The notes under the pieces were generated by a model that was given only the letters and a program-made list of their open reading frames with translations, was not told the DNA's origin and made no database searches. A stretch of 64,000 nt of DNA from contig NZ_CP104264.1 of assembly GCF_025244845.1 (NCBI RefSeq), forward strand, positions 2,108,001 through 2,172,000. The letters are read 5' to 3'. How positions within the stretch are numbered: the stretch's first letter is position 1; every line of letters begins with the position of its first letter. This DNA comes from Arthrobacter sp. zg-Y1171 (GTDB lineage Bacteria > Actinomycetota > Actinomycetes > Actinomycetales > Micrococcaceae). Shown in pieces: positions 33,130 to 41,371 of this stretch. A program made the translations under genes and the position numbers.

Positions 33130-34673
33130 GCCGCCGCTCCCTGCCGGCGGAAAGCGAGGGCCTGCCCGACGTCGTCGGCGTCCGGGCTTCCGTGCCCGGC
33201 AAGATCGGCGACGGTCCAGGCCACCCGCAATACCCGGTCGTAGCCCCGGGCCGTCAGGAGCTGGCGGTCCATGGCCCGGTCCAGGGCCGACGTTGCTTTG
33301 CTCGGCGGCCGCAGGCTGTCCCGCAGCAAGGTGCCGGGAACCTCGGCATTGGTTTCGCATCCCAGCGGCTGAAGCCGCTCCCGTTGGAGCCGCCGCGCCT
33401 CCAGCACGCGTGCCGCCACCGTGGAGCTGGCCTCCGCAGGCTCTGCGGCGAAGTAGTCGACCAGGGAGACCCTCTGCACGGAGAGCTGCAGGTCCACCCG
33501 ATCCAGCAGCGGACCGGAGAGCCGGCTGAAGTACCGGCGCCGCTGTGTGGAGGTGCAGGTGCACTCGATCCCCTTGCCGGTTGCGAGTCCGCAGGGACAG
33601 GGATTGGCGGCAAGGACGAGCTGGAAGCGTGCCGGATACACGGCTGTACCCGCTGCCCGGTGCAGGACTAGCTCGCCGCTCTCAAGCGGTTGGCGCAAGC
33701 CGTCCAGGACCCGTCTCTCATACTCGGGCGCCTCATCGAGGAACAACACGCCGCGGTGGGCGCGGGAGGCAGCGCCGGGGCGCGGGATGCCTGAACCGCC
33801 GCCGATCACCGCTGCCGTGGACGCGGTGTGGTGCGGACTTTCGAACGGTGGTCGACGGAGCAGCTGGCGGCAGGGGCGTCCCTGCCAGGCGAGGGAGTGA
33901 ATGGCGGTGACTTCCATTGCCTGGTCATCGGAAAGGTCCGGCAGGATGCCGGGCAACCGCTCAGCCAGCATGGTCTTTCCGGCGCCCGGCGGCCCGGTCA
34001 TCAACAGATGGTGTGCTCCTGCTGCAGCCACTTCGACGGCGAAGCGGGCCTCTGCCTGCCCCGCCACGTCCGCAAGGTCGGGAATCCGGGATTCAGCCTG
34101 GCCCTCTTCGTGGTCGGGATCTTCGCCGGTACGGGCCACCGGCAGTGGAAAACTAAGCTGCTCGGCGTCGGCGCCGAGGTCGGCGGCCACCTCGGCCAGG
34201 CAGGAGTATCCCCGGACGCGGGCAGCAGGCACCAGTGCAGCCTCCTCTGCGTTCTCCGCCGCCACGGCAAAGTCCGTGTAGCCGGCCGCAACCGCGGCCA
34301 CAACAGCCGGAAGTATGCCCCGGATCGGCCGAAGCCGGCTATCCAGCCCGAGTTCCGCCAGGAAGATGCAGCGGCCCGGGCTGCGCAGGACACCGCCGGC
34401 GCAGAGTGCAGCCACGGCTATGGCCAGGTCGAAGCCGGAGCCGTGCTTCGGTACATCCGCAGGCATCAGGTTGACCGTGATGCGGCGCCGGCTCAGCGGC
34501 AGCCCGGCGTTTTTTGCCGCCGACTTCACCCGGTCGCGCGCCTCGTTAAGGGAGGCGTCCGGCAGCCCCAGCAGGATAAAGGACGGAAGGGACTGGCCGA
34601 TGTCGGCTTCAATCTCAACGATCCTGCCCTGCAGGCCGACCAGCCCTACCCCGTAGGTCCGTCCGAGCCCCAT
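33126..34673 (-). CDS. comM: ComM/YifB-type Mg-chelatase-like AAA+ ATPase
   Basis: This 515-residue protein has an N-terminal Lon-protease-like fold (residues 1-170) without protease activity. An AAA+ domain follows, with Walker A GPPGAGKTMLAER (about 220), Walker B VLFLDEAPE and a C-terminal Mg-chelatase helical domain with SARGYDR-like TARGYDRVLRVAWT. ComM of Vibrio is a hexameric helicase that promotes branch migration during transformation; the same is inferred here. ATG at 34673 shares a base with the yraN stop (TGATG). It lies in the yraN-comM-dprA operon. Confidence 0.94.
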   Translation of the reverse strand: MGLGRTYGVGLVGLQGRIVEIEADIGQSLPSFILLGLPDASLNEARDRVKSAAKNAGLPLSRRRITVNLMPADVPKHGSGFDLAIAVAALCAGGVLRSPGRCIFLAELGLDSRLRPIRGILPAVVAAVAAGYTDFAVAAENAEEAALVPAARVRGYSCLAEVAADLGADAEQLSFPLPVARTGEDPDHEEGQAESRIPDLADVAGQAEARFAVEVAAAGAHHLLMTGPPGAGKTMLAERLPGILPDLSDDQAMEVTAIHSLAWQGRPCRQLLRRPPFESPHHTASTAAVIGGGSGIPRPGAASRAHRGVLFLDEAPEYERRVLDGLRQPLESGELVLHRAAGTAVYPARFQLVLAANPCPCGLATGKGIECTCTSTQRRRYFSRLSGPLLDRVDLQLSVQRVSLVDYFAAEPAEASSTVAARVLEARRLQRERLQPLGCETNAEVPGTLLRDSLRPPSKATSALDRAMDRQLLTARGYDRVLRVAWTVADLAGHGSPDADDVGQALAFRRQGAAA

Positions 34674-35029
34674 CAGGAGATTCCCCGCAGGTGCTCCACG
34701 ACGGGCGGATTAGCGCCGTCGTCGAGAATCGAGACTGCGTCGATCCGGCGGTGGGTGAAGTAGCGGCTGTTGGCCCGGGCCCAGGCCCCTGCCAGCTGGT
34801 AGAGGCGGGCGACCTTATCCTGCCCGATCGCTTCGAAGGGGTGTCCGAAGTCCAGCGAGGAGCGCGTTTTCACTTCGACCACCACCAGGGTGGCCCCGTC
34901 CACGGCGACCAGGTCGATCTCGCCCTCGGGACACCGCCAGTTCCGGTCGATGATGCGAAGCCCGGCGTCGGTCAGGTACCGCGCCGCCAGTTCTTCTCCG
35001 CGGCTTCCCAGGATGTCTTTGGCTTTCAT
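34673..35029 (-). CDS. YraN family (UPF0102) nuclease-fold protein
   Basis: This 118-residue protein has the restriction-endonuclease-like fold. The probable catalytic residues are visible: Glu in GSRGEELAARYL, Asp-x-x-Val in GEIDLVAVD, and Glu-x-Lys in VVVEVKTRS. A holliday-junction-resolvase-like role is often proposed but not established. ATG at 35029 matches the family start (MKAKDILG); a GTG at 35038 is possible. No clear ribosome-binding site precedes either. It heads the yraN-comM-dprA operon. Confidence 0.9.
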   Translation of the reverse strand: MKAKDILGSRGEELAARYLTDAGLRIIDRNWRCPEGEIDLVAVDGATLVVVEVKTRSSLDFGHPFEAIGQDKVARLYQLAGAWARANSRYFTHRRIDAVSILDDGANPPVVEHLRGIS

Positions 35030-35137
35030 GTCCACCACGTTGGCTCAAACCGGACGGACCGGGCACAGCACGACACAGCCGTGTGGAGAAGGATTCCGCC
35101 GCCGCGCACCGGAACCTGAGTGTGGAGGAGCAGAAGT

Positions 35138-35872
35138 TCAGGCCAGTCCCCCGTTGGCGTAGACCACCTGGCCGTTGACCCAGCGACCCGGCCCGGCAAG
35201 GAAGGCAACGGTTTCGGCGATGTCTTCGGGCTGGCCCAGGCGCCCTGGCGGCGCCGCCTCGGCCAGCCGCTCGACGGTGGCCTCGTCCTTTCCGTCCAGG
35301 AACAACGCCGTCGCTGTCGGCCCGGGCGCCACCGCGTTGACCGTGATGTCCCGTCCCCGCAGTTCCCGCGCCAGGATCAGCGTCATCCCTTCCACTGCAG
35401 CTTTGCTGGCCACATAGGCGCCGTAGCCGGGGTATTGGGTGCGCCGGACGGTGGTCGAAAAGTTGATGATCGCTCCACCCGGACGGACCCGGCGGGCCGC
35501 CTGCTGCGAGACCACGAACGTTCCCCGGATATTCGTGTGGTGCATCCGGTCCAGGTCCGCCAGATCCAGCTCGGCGATCGGGCCAAGGAGCATGATGCCT
35601 GCGGTGTTGACGACCACGTCCAGGCCGCCGAACGCTTTCTCGACGGCGTCGAATGCGGCGGCCATCGCGGTCTCGTCCCCCACGTCTCCGCCCACGGCCA
35701 AGGCAAGTCCGCCCTCGGCGGCAATGTCGGCAACAACCCCGTCCGCTGTCGCCAGGTTCCGCGCGTAGTGCACACCCACCGAATAGCCGTTCAACGCGAG
35801 CCGTCGGACCACGGCCGCTCCGATCCCGCCGGATCCTCCGGTCACCAGGGCAACCCGTCCCGCAGTAGCCAT
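35138..35872 (-). CDS. Short-chain dehydrogenase/reductase
   Basis: The 244-residue classical SDR is an NAD(P)-dependent oxidoreductase. The coenzyme loop TGGSGGIGAAV is at residues 10-20, followed by NTAGI (NNAG motif variant), catalytic Ser in NFSTTVRR, and YVASK with catalytic Tyr and Lys near residue 155. An Arg-free turn (HYARN) after the second strand leaves coenzyme preference open. ATG at 35872 is preceded by GAGGAGAGC. It resembles 3-oxoacyl reductase-like or sorbose-reductase-like SDRs; the substrate is unknown. The gene lies upstream of yraN on the same strand with a 108-base gap. Confidence 0.88.
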   Translation of the reverse strand: MATAGRVALVTGGSGGIGAAVVRRLALNGYSVGVHYARNLATADGVVADIAAEGGLALAVGGDVGDETAMAAAFDAVEKAFGGLDVVVNTAGIMLLGPIAELDLADLDRMHHTNIRGTFVVSQQAARRVRPGGAIINFSTTVRRTQYPGYGAYVASKAAVEGMTLILARELRGRDITVNAVAPGPTATALFLDGKDEATVERLAEAAPPGRLGQPEDIAETVAFLAGPGRWVNGQVVYANGGLA

Positions 35873-36083
35873 AACGCTCTCCTCGCTGGTCGTGGGCAGG
35901 ACCTCGGCGTTTTCAACTTCCGGGATACACCACCGATGCCATGCCGCCAAGGGCAGATAAGACGCCCGACCGGAATTTGAGCGGGTCTTGTCGGGAAACT
36001 GCGTCATTCCGTAGGGGAACGCTGAGACGGCCCGGACAGGATAGCGACGCTAACGCCCATGTTCGACTCACAAAAAGGACATC

Positions 36084-37001
36084 ATGCAAAACCGCAAGCG
36101 AAATACAACCGCTGTCGTGGCAGGATTTGCAGCCTTAGCGGGGCTGTCGATTGTCACCGGTGCACCGGCTTTGGCCACCGCCGCGCCGGCGACCGGGGAC
36201 ACTGTCCCAACCACGTCGCCGAGTGGGTCTCCCTCGGCGGAGGTTTCCGTGACGGAAACCGGAATCTACTTGTACCGGAAGGTAGACGCGCAGAAGCCGG
36301 CCGCCTGGGAAAACTCGGGGAAACAAACCTTCCTGGCCAAGCAGCCCGGACACCAGTGGTTCACCGATGTAACGTCCCTGGTCCCCTTGGTTCCATTCGA
36401 GGTATGCGGTCCCGGCTGGGCCGTCCAGCAAGACGTACTCGAGTTCGAAGGCACTTATGAGTGGCCGAAGAACCTCCTTTATCCCGAGCCCTTCCCCGGG
36501 AACCCGAAGCTAAAGGCCTCCCAGCATCAGGAGCTCGAGGAGGTGATGACGGTTCCCGATTGCGCTTCCACGCCGACGCCGACGCCGACGCCGGAGCCTG
36601 CTAATCCCCCTCCCACGTCGACGCCGACGCCCACCCCCACGGACACCCCGTCCCAGAAGCCGACGCCGACGCCCACCCCCACGGACACCCCGTCCAGGCC
36701 CCCGGCAGGTGCGGTCACGCCGACACCGGCAGCCACCCCGGCAGCCACCCCATCGGAAACCCCGGCAGGCTCGGTAACCCCGCCCGGTTCGAACAGCACC
36801 ACTCCTGCCCCGGGCAGCACCCCGGCGGCCCCGGGCACCACGAACCCCGGGATCCAGGTTGCCGGCAACCCCAGCCCCCGCGTTCCCGATGCCGGGCTCG
36901 CCCACACGGGTGCCGGCGGAACGTGGCTTGCCGCGGCCGGCGCAGCTATCCTGGCTGTCGGAGCGGTACTGGTGGTCATTGCCCGCCGCAGGAAAGCCTA
37001 A
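36084..37001 (+). CDS. Secreted Thr/Pro-rich wall protein with LAHTG sorting signal
   Basis: The 305-residue protein has a signal peptide (basic QNRKRN, hydrophobic helix, likely cleavage after ALA near residue 32). A globular segment of about 120 residues with two cysteines (EVCGPG and PDCAS) follows, then a Thr/Pro/Ser repeat region (about 160-265). The end is a sortase signal: LAHTG near residue 273, a hydrophobic helix and the tail ARRRKA. The LAxTG motif is that of class E sortases of high-GC Gram-positives. The globular domain is not one I recognise. It probably displays this domain outside the peptidoglycan on a stalk. ATG at 36084 follows AAAAGGAC. Confidence 0.85.
   Translation: MQNRKRNTTAVVAGFAALAGLSIVTGAPALATAAPATGDTVPTTSPSGSPSAEVSVTETGIYLYRKVDAQKPAAWENSGKQTFLAKQPGHQWFTDVTSLVPLVPFEVCGPGWAVQQDVLEFEGTYEWPKNLLYPEPFPGNPKLKASQHQELEEVMTVPDCASTPTPTPTPEPANPPPTSTPTPTPTDTPSQKPTPTPTPTDTPSRPPAGAVTPTPAATPAATPSETPAGSVTPPGSNSTTPAPGSTPAAPGTTNPGIQVAGNPSPRVPDAGLAHTGAGGTWLAAAGAAILAVGAVLVVIARRRKA
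36619..36695 (+). repeat. Direct 35-bp repeat with 42-bp period in the stalk region
   Basis: Two identical 35-base copies (36619-36653 and 36661-36695) encode TPTPTPTDTPS. The exact identity at DNA level, including wobble bases, points to a recent duplication of a 14-codon unit. A further (CGCCGA)n run lies at 36571-36593. Confidence 0.85.
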
Positions 37002-37008
37002 GCCCAAA

Positions 37009-37045
37009 GGTGTACCCCGGATGCCGTCAGTGCCCGGGGTACACC
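37009..37045. terminator. Hairpin between convergent wall-protein and 2H-phosphoesterase genes
   Basis: The 12-base arms GGTGTACCCCGG and CCGGGGTACACC pair perfectly with a 13-base loop. The right arm lies inside the last codons of the opposite gene. There is no T-tract, so activity as an intrinsic terminator is uncertain. Confidence 0.45.
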
Positions 37046-37614
37046 ACCGGCATCGGCTGCAGCGTCACGGATTCCAGCGGAAGCGAAGGCAGGGCGCCCG
37101 CAAACCCCCGCGCCAGGGAGATGTGCGGGCGCAGGGTCCCGGCAAACATGAAGTTCGGATCACCGGCCATGAAGGCCGCCGCGTCCCGGATCCCGGCGGC
37201 GCCGAGAAAACCAACCAGCTCGCCGTACAGGTCCCGATGCAGCAAGGCGAGTTCCGGCGTCGGCAGGTATTCCACTACCAAGGTCGAGCCGCGCATACCG
37301 AACCCGGCAAACCCCGCCGGCTCCAGCCGGAAGGAAACCGCGGGCAGCAGCGCCTCGGTCCGGGCAACGTACCCGGCGAGCAGCTGCTCGTAGGCAGAAC
37401 GTGAAATACCGGTCTGGGCATTGACGGCCCGGTGCACGTCCAGCACCTTCCCGAAGTGGATCAGCGTCAGGTGCAGCTGCTGCCGCGGCACCAGCCGCGT
37501 GCCGGCCGGCAGCGACTGCTGCAGGGACAGCAGGTGTGCCAGTGACGGACCGTCGGGCTGCATTTGTGCGTACAGGCGGAGGTTGGCGTCGAAGCCGCGC
37601 CGGGACTCGGGCAT
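37027..37614 (-). CDS. 2H phosphoesterase superfamily protein (2'-5' RNA ligase-like)
   Basis: The 195-residue protein carries the two defining tetrapeptide motifs: HLTLIHFG near residue 49 and HISLARG near residue 162. This is the LigT / cyclic phosphodiesterase fold. Members hydrolyse 2',3'-cyclic phosphates or join tRNA halves; the physiological substrate here is unknown. The ATG at 37614 is preceded at seven bases by TAGACT on the same strand, so the mRNA is probably leaderless. It is divergent from the GNAT gene with just 43 bases between the start codons. Confidence 0.88.
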   Translation of the reverse strand: MPESRRGFDANLRLYAQMQPDGPSLAHLLSLQQSLPAGTRLVPRQQLHLTLIHFGKVLDVHRAVNAQTGISRSAYEQLLAGYVARTEALLPAVSFRLEPAGFAGFGMRGSTLVVEYLPTPELALLHRDLYGELVGFLGAAGIRDAAAFMAGDPNFMFAGTLRPHISLARGFAGALPSLPLESVTLQPMPVVYPGH

Positions 37615-37621
37615 GCCGCTA

Positions 37622-37627
37622 AGTCTA
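37622..37627 (-). promoter_or_regulatory. Predicted leaderless promoter -10 of the 2H phosphoesterase gene
   Basis: TAGACT on the reverse strand ends seven bases before the ATG at 37614. It lies inside what would be the -35 region of the divergent GNAT promoter. Confidence 0.5.
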
Positions 37628-37645
37628 GGCCCGGATTACACCCGC

Positions 37646-37651
37646 TAGGCT
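37646..37651 (+). promoter_or_regulatory. Predicted leaderless promoter -10 of the GNAT gene
   Basis: TAGGCT is followed by GTCCGG and the GTG at 37658. The geometry is the same as at yaaA. Confidence 0.5.
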
Positions 37652-37657
37652 GTCCGG

Positions 37658-38248
37658 GTGGCTTTCGCGATCCCGCTGCTCAGCGACGACATCCTCCTGC
37701 TCCGTCCGCACGCCGCCGCCGACCTCGATGCCGTGTATGCACGCTGCATCGACCCTGTGTCGGTCCAGTGGACCACCATTCCGCTGGGCTACACGCCGGA
37801 GATGGCGCAGCAGTACCTGGCCGCCATCTCGGTGCCGCAGGAAAACGCCGTGTCCTGGGCGCTCGACGTCGGCGGCAAATATGCAGGCACCATCTACCTG
37901 CGCTTCGAAGGTGCAGCCTCCGGTTCGCTGGGCTTCGTCACGTCGCCGGAATACCGGGGCCGCGGCCTGATGTCCCGCGCGGTCCGGCTGGCAGTGGGGC
38001 ACGCCTTCGAGGACCTGGACTGGGATGTGGTCACATGGAAGGCGAATGCGGGAAACACCGGCAGCTATAAGACCGTCTGGCGCTGCGGTTTCCCGCCGCC
38101 GATCGCGGTGCCATATCTGCTGAACCACCGCGGAACAATGGTTGAGGGATGGATTTCCAGCCTCGCCCGGAATGACCCAAGGAGCCCATCCGTCAGCTGG
38201 GCGAAGGCAGGGGCGGAAGCTACAGTTCGTCGGCCTTCGGCAGTGTGA
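37658..38248 (+). CDS. GNAT-family N-acetyltransferase, RimJ-like
   Basis: This 196-residue acetyl-CoA dependent transferase resembles the RimJ/RimL group (Acetyltransf_3). It has the opening LLRPHAAADLDAVYARCIDP, the acetyl-CoA binding strand-loop SPEYRGRGLMSRAVRL (about residues 95-112) and the closing GFPPPI-like block after NTGSYKTVWRCG. The substrate is unknown. The start GTG at 37658 coincides with the expected transcript start. The 3' end overlaps the convergent DUF2469 gene by 29 bases. Confidence 0.87.
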   Translation: MAFAIPLLSDDILLLRPHAAADLDAVYARCIDPVSVQWTTIPLGYTPEMAQQYLAAISVPQENAVSWALDVGGKYAGTIYLRFEGAASGSLGFVTSPEYRGRGLMSRAVRLAVGHAFEDLDWDVVTWKANAGNTGSYKTVWRCGFPPPIAVPYLLNHRGTMVEGWISSLARNDPRSPSVSWAKAGAEATVRRPSAV

Positions 38249-38540
38249 GGTCGTCGTTGCGGGTCAATTCCTCCACGTTGACGTCCTTGAAGGTGATCAC
38301 CCGCACGCTTTTGACGAACCGAGCGGACCGGTAGACATCCCAGACCCACGCGTCCTGCAGCGTGAGGTCGAAGTAGATCTCGCCGTCGGCGGACCGGGCC
38401 TGCAGGTCCACGTGGTTGGCCAGGTAAAAGCGCCGCTCGGTTTCCACCACGTAGCTGAAGAGGCCTACGACGTCGCGGTACTCCCGGTACAGCTGGAGCT
38501 CCATGTCCGTTTCATAGTTCTCAAGGTCTTCGGCGCTCAT
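38220..38540 (-). CDS. DUF2469 family protein
   Basis: This 106-residue acidic protein is highly conserved in actinobacteria immediately after rnhB, as here. The N-terminus reads MSAEDLENYETDMELQLYRE and the middle FSYVVETERRFYLANHVDL; the function is unknown. ATG at 38540 matches the conserved start and is preceded by TAGGAAC; the frame stays open six codons further. It lies seven bases after the rnhB stop and belongs to the lepB-lepB-rnhB-DUF2469 operon. Confidence 0.93.
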   Translation of the reverse strand: MSAEDLENYETDMELQLYREYRDVVGLFSYVVETERRFYLANHVDLQARSADGEIYFDLTLQDAWVWDVYRSARFVKSVRVITFKDVNVEELTRNDDLTLPKADEL

Positions 38541-38547
38541 GTTCCTA

Positions 38548-39285
38548 TCATCCCCCAACTGTGCTCAAGTCGTCTTCCGGTTCCAGCAACGGTTCCCCCG
38601 GGCGGGGCTTGGAGCCCAGCCGCCAGGACATGCGGTGCAGCCTCGTTGGTCCATGGACGTCGATGGCCGCGCGGTGCGACTCGGTGGCATAACCCTTGTT
38701 GATCTCCCACGAATAGTGCGGGTTCGAAGCGGCAAACTCTACCATCATGGCGTCGCGTTCCACCTTCGCCAGCACGCTGGCGGCGGCCACGCTCAGGCAC
38801 TGCATGTCCGCCTTGATCCGGGTGTGTACGGGCACGGTGCATCCCGGCGCCGGTTCATCCGGATCGTCGAACAGGCTGCCCTGCCGCTCGGGCGAGAGCC
38901 AGTTGTAGTTGCCGTCCAGGAGTACGACGTCGGGACGCAGGGTTGAGCACACCTGGTCCCAGGCGCGCGTTCCGGCCAGGCGAAGGGCGACGGTCAGCCC
39001 GTGCAGGTCGATCTCCGCCGCACTGGCATGGCCCACACCCCAGGCCAGGGCCCATTTCCTGATCTGCGGAACCAGCGCGTTCCGGTCCGCCACGGAAAGG
39101 AGCTTGCTGTCCCGCACTCCCTTGAGGGAGCGCACGGTAGCCAGGTCCACGGCCACCATCCCTACGGACACCGGTCCGGCCAGGGCGCCGCGGCCTACTT
39201 CGTCGCAGCCGGCCAAGATCCGGTGCCCGGAGGCAGCGAACGTGCGCTCATACCGAAGGGTCGGTGGCTTCGCCGTGGAACTCAC
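38548..39285 (-). CDS. rnhB: Ribonuclease HII
   Basis: This 245-residue endonuclease removes ribonucleotides from DNA. The first catalytic pair is in [14 protein letters not shown] (about residues 27-40), another Asp in VLLDGNYNW, and a conserved region [11 protein letters not shown] follows with the late acidic residue. The GSLF-type insertion ([11 protein letters not shown]) is common in actinobacterial enzymes. The start is GTG at 39285, overlapping the stop of the upstream lepB gene (GTGA). Together with the RNase HI fusion at 11.3 kb, this window encodes both RNase H types. Confidence 0.96.
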   Translation of the reverse strand: MSSTAKPPTLRYERTFAASGHRILAGCDEVGRGALAGPVSVGMVAVDLATVRSLKGVRDSKLLSVADRNALVPQIRKWALAWGVGHASAAEIDLHGLTVALRLAGTRAWDQVCSTLRPDVVLLDGNYNWLSPERQGSLFDDPDEPAPGCTVPVHTRIKADMQCLSVAAASVLAKVERDAMMVEFAASNPHYSWEINKGYATESHRAAIDVHGPTRLHRMSWRLGSKPRPGEPLLEPEDDLSTVGG

Positions 39286-40046
39286 TTGCTGCCGCTCGGT
39301 TCCGGGACATCCTCGAAGACTTCCGAATAGTCGTCAACCCCGCCGACGCGGTTCAGCGGCCAGGCCGTCACTACGGCCTTGCCCTCAATGTCCTCCACGT
39401 CTACGAAACCGCCGCCCTCACCGTATTGGTGTTCGCGGGAATCGGCAGAGGCATTGCGGTGGTCCCCCATCACCCAGACCTTGCCCTCGGGGACAACCAC
39501 GTCAAAGGGGATGTCGGAGGGTGCGGCGCCGGGGTACAGGTAGGGCTCGTCCAAGGGTTCGCCGTTGACGGTGATCCTGCCGTTGGCATCGCAGCAGACC
39601 ACATGGTCGCCTTCGGTGCCGATGACACGCTTGACCAGGTGCTGCTGGGACTCGTCAGGGAGCAGGCCAACAAAGGTCAGGCCCTCGCGGATCGGATTCG
39701 TTGCCTTCTCCGCGGTCTGCGGCAGCCAGCCCTTGGTGTCCTTGAAGACCACGACGTCGCCGCGGTTCAGGTCCATCGGTTCAGGGACCAGAAGGTTGAC
39801 GAAAATCCGGTCATTGATTTCCAGCGTCTCTTCCATGGACCCCGAGGGGATGTAAAACGCCCGGAAAAGGAAGGTCTTGATCAGGAAGGACAGCACCAGG
39901 GCTATCACCACGATCGTGAGGACTTCACGCAGCCAGGCGCCGAAACCGCGTTTCTTTTCCTTCGGTGCGGCCGAGTGCGCTGCGTGGTCCCGCTGCTCCC
40001 CGGAGCCGGGCGTCCCGTCAGGGGACTGGTCCGGTTGCTGCGACAT
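39282..40046 (-). CDS. lepB: Signal peptidase I (second copy)
   Basis: This 254-residue membrane serine protease cleaves Sec and Tat signal peptides outside the membrane. A Pro/Ser-rich cytoplasmic start and one transmembrane helix (about residues 43-63) precede the catalytic Ser in [12 protein letters not shown]. The general base Lys is in [14 protein letters not shown] and the third box is [17 protein letters not shown] at 40046 follows AGAGGAAA; the frame is open ten codons further. Tandem with a second, diverged lepB 11 bases upstream. Confidence 0.95.
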   Translation of the reverse strand: MSQQPDQSPDGTPGSGEQRDHAAHSAAPKEKKRGFGAWLREVLTIVVIALVLSFLIKTFLFRAFYIPSGSMEETLEINDRIFVNLLVPEPMDLNRGDVVVFKDTKGWLPQTAEKATNPIREGLTFVGLLPDESQQHLVKRVIGTEGDHVVCCDANGRITVNGEPLDEPYLYPGAAPSDIPFDVVVPEGKVWVMGDHRNASADSREHQYGEGGGFVDVEDIEGKAVVTAWPLNRVGGVDDYSEVFEDVPEPSGSK

Positions 40047-40057
40047 TGCGTTTCCTC

Positions 40058-40768
40058 TTATTTCTCCGTGTTCCACTCGGCTCCTAAGGATAGCCGGTCA
40101 ATATTGGTGCCGCGCTCGAGCGGCCAAAGAATTCGCTGGGCCTGTCCGATCACCCGTTCCGTGGAGATCAGACCGCCGCCGGGAGCTCCCAGCAGGGACC
40201 GGGAATCCGCCGAAACGGACCGGTGGTCCCCCATCAGCCACAGCCTGCCTTCGGGAACGACGACGTCGAACGCGTGGTCGCTGGGAGCGTCTCCAGAGTA
40301 AACGTACGGCTCGTCCACGGGAGTTCCGTTGATGGTTATCCGCGGATCCCCGTCCGTGCAGCAGCTCACCCTGTCCCCCGCCACACCGATGACCCGTTTC
40401 ACGTAAACGGCGTCGCTGCCGGCCAGCCCCACCCAGCGACCCACGGTGACCGCGGCGTCGGCCACTGCCGGACGCCCGCTGTGCAGCGGCGCCAGCGAGC
40501 CCCGGCCGTCGAACACCACCACATCGCCGCGCCGGATGCCAGCCGAATCATAGGCGGTGCGGGAGACCAGGATCCGGTCACCGGGTTCCAGCAACGGCTG
40601 CATGGAATCCGAGGGGATGTAGAAAACGTCGAACAGGAACGCCCGCACGAGGGCGGCCAGGATCACGGCCGCGGCGAGAGCACATAGCACAAAACGCCAG
40701 CCCACAAACCGGGGCCGGCGTTTCGTGTGCTTCGCGGAGGGACCCCCGGAGGCGGATGCTGCAGTCAA
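40058..40768 (-). CDS. lepB: Signal peptidase I (first copy)
   Basis: This 236-residue paralog has the same layout: basic N-terminus, transmembrane helix at about residues 25-45, catalytic Ser in FYIPSDSMQPLL, Lys in VYVKRVIGVAGDRV and box E in LMGDHRSVSADSRS. All catalytic residues are retained, so both copies should be active, perhaps with different substrate preference. The start is TTG at 40768, five bases after the rplS stop and without a clear Shine-Dalgarno, which suggests dependence on rplS translation. Confidence 0.93.
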   Translation of the reverse strand: MTAASASGGPSAKHTKRRPRFVGWRFVLCALAAAVILAALVRAFLFDVFYIPSDSMQPLLEPGDRILVSRTAYDSAGIRRGDVVVFDGRGSLAPLHSGRPAVADAAVTVGRWVGLAGSDAVYVKRVIGVAGDRVSCCTDGDPRITINGTPVDEPYVYSGDAPSDHAFDVVVPEGRLWLMGDHRSVSADSRSLLGAPGGGLISTERVIGQAQRILWPLERGTNIDRLSLGAEWNTEK

Positions 40769-40773
40769 GTAAG

Positions 40774-41133
40774 TTACTTGGCGGGACGGAAGTCGCGCTT
40801 TTCCTTGATCTTGGCTGCCTTGCCGCGCAGATCGCGCATGTAGTACAGCTTCGCGCGGCGGACGTCGCCCTTGGAGACAACCTCGAGCTTGTCGATGACC
40901 GGGGAGTGTACCGGGAAGGTACGCTCCACGCCGACGCCGAAGCTGACCTTGCGGACCGTGAAGGTCGCGCGGAGGCCGTCGCCCTGGCGCTTGAGCACGA
41001 AGCCCTGGAAGACCTGAACACGGGTGTTCTTGCCTTCGATGATGTTTACGTGAACCTTGACCGTGTCACCGGCGCGGAACTCGGGGATGTCCGTACGCAG
41101 GGAAGCTGCGTCAACAGAATCTAGGATGTGCAT
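40774..41133 (-). CDS. rplS: 50S ribosomal protein L19
   Basis: This 119-residue protein of the ribosomal subunit interface is recognised from [30 protein letters not shown] and [23 protein letters not shown] at 41133 follows AGGAGTGATAAACA. The 238 bases between trmD and rplS contain no gene. They may hold a separate promoter and an autoregulatory leader, but I cannot recognise a known L19 leader fold. Confidence 0.98.
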   Translation of the reverse strand: MHILDSVDAASLRTDIPEFRAGDTVKVHVNIIEGKNTRVQVFQGFVLKRQGDGLRATFTVRKVSFGVGVERTFPVHSPVIDKLEVVSKGDVRRAKLYYMRDLRGKAAKIKEKRDFRPAK

Positions 41134-41371
41134 TGTTTATCACTCCTGGTGAACGCCACAGGTCATTCACTTTGGTAACGGCAGCAAGAATGCGCCCCTA
41201 AATGCGGGCTGCACGGATGCTGTCGAAGTTAGTAGACCGGCAGGACCGAGGATGGAATGCCGGTGTGTACATATCTGTTGGCCGCGTTCCCCCTGTGGCA
41301 GGTACGGACCCAGATGACACAACTCCCCATTTTGCCATACGCATCCGAACGGCACCAATCCGGCGCTGCCG

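Noticed and set aside
36571..36720. CRISPR-like short repeats in the wall-protein gene
   Set aside because: The repeats are in-frame Thr/Pro codons of one protein, with no constant repeat-spacer pattern.
41134..41371. Possible L19 leader RNA or small ORF (41202-41411 plus) upstream of rplS
   Set aside because: I could not fold it into a known ribosomal leader, and the plus frame has no ribosome-binding site and overlaps trmD.
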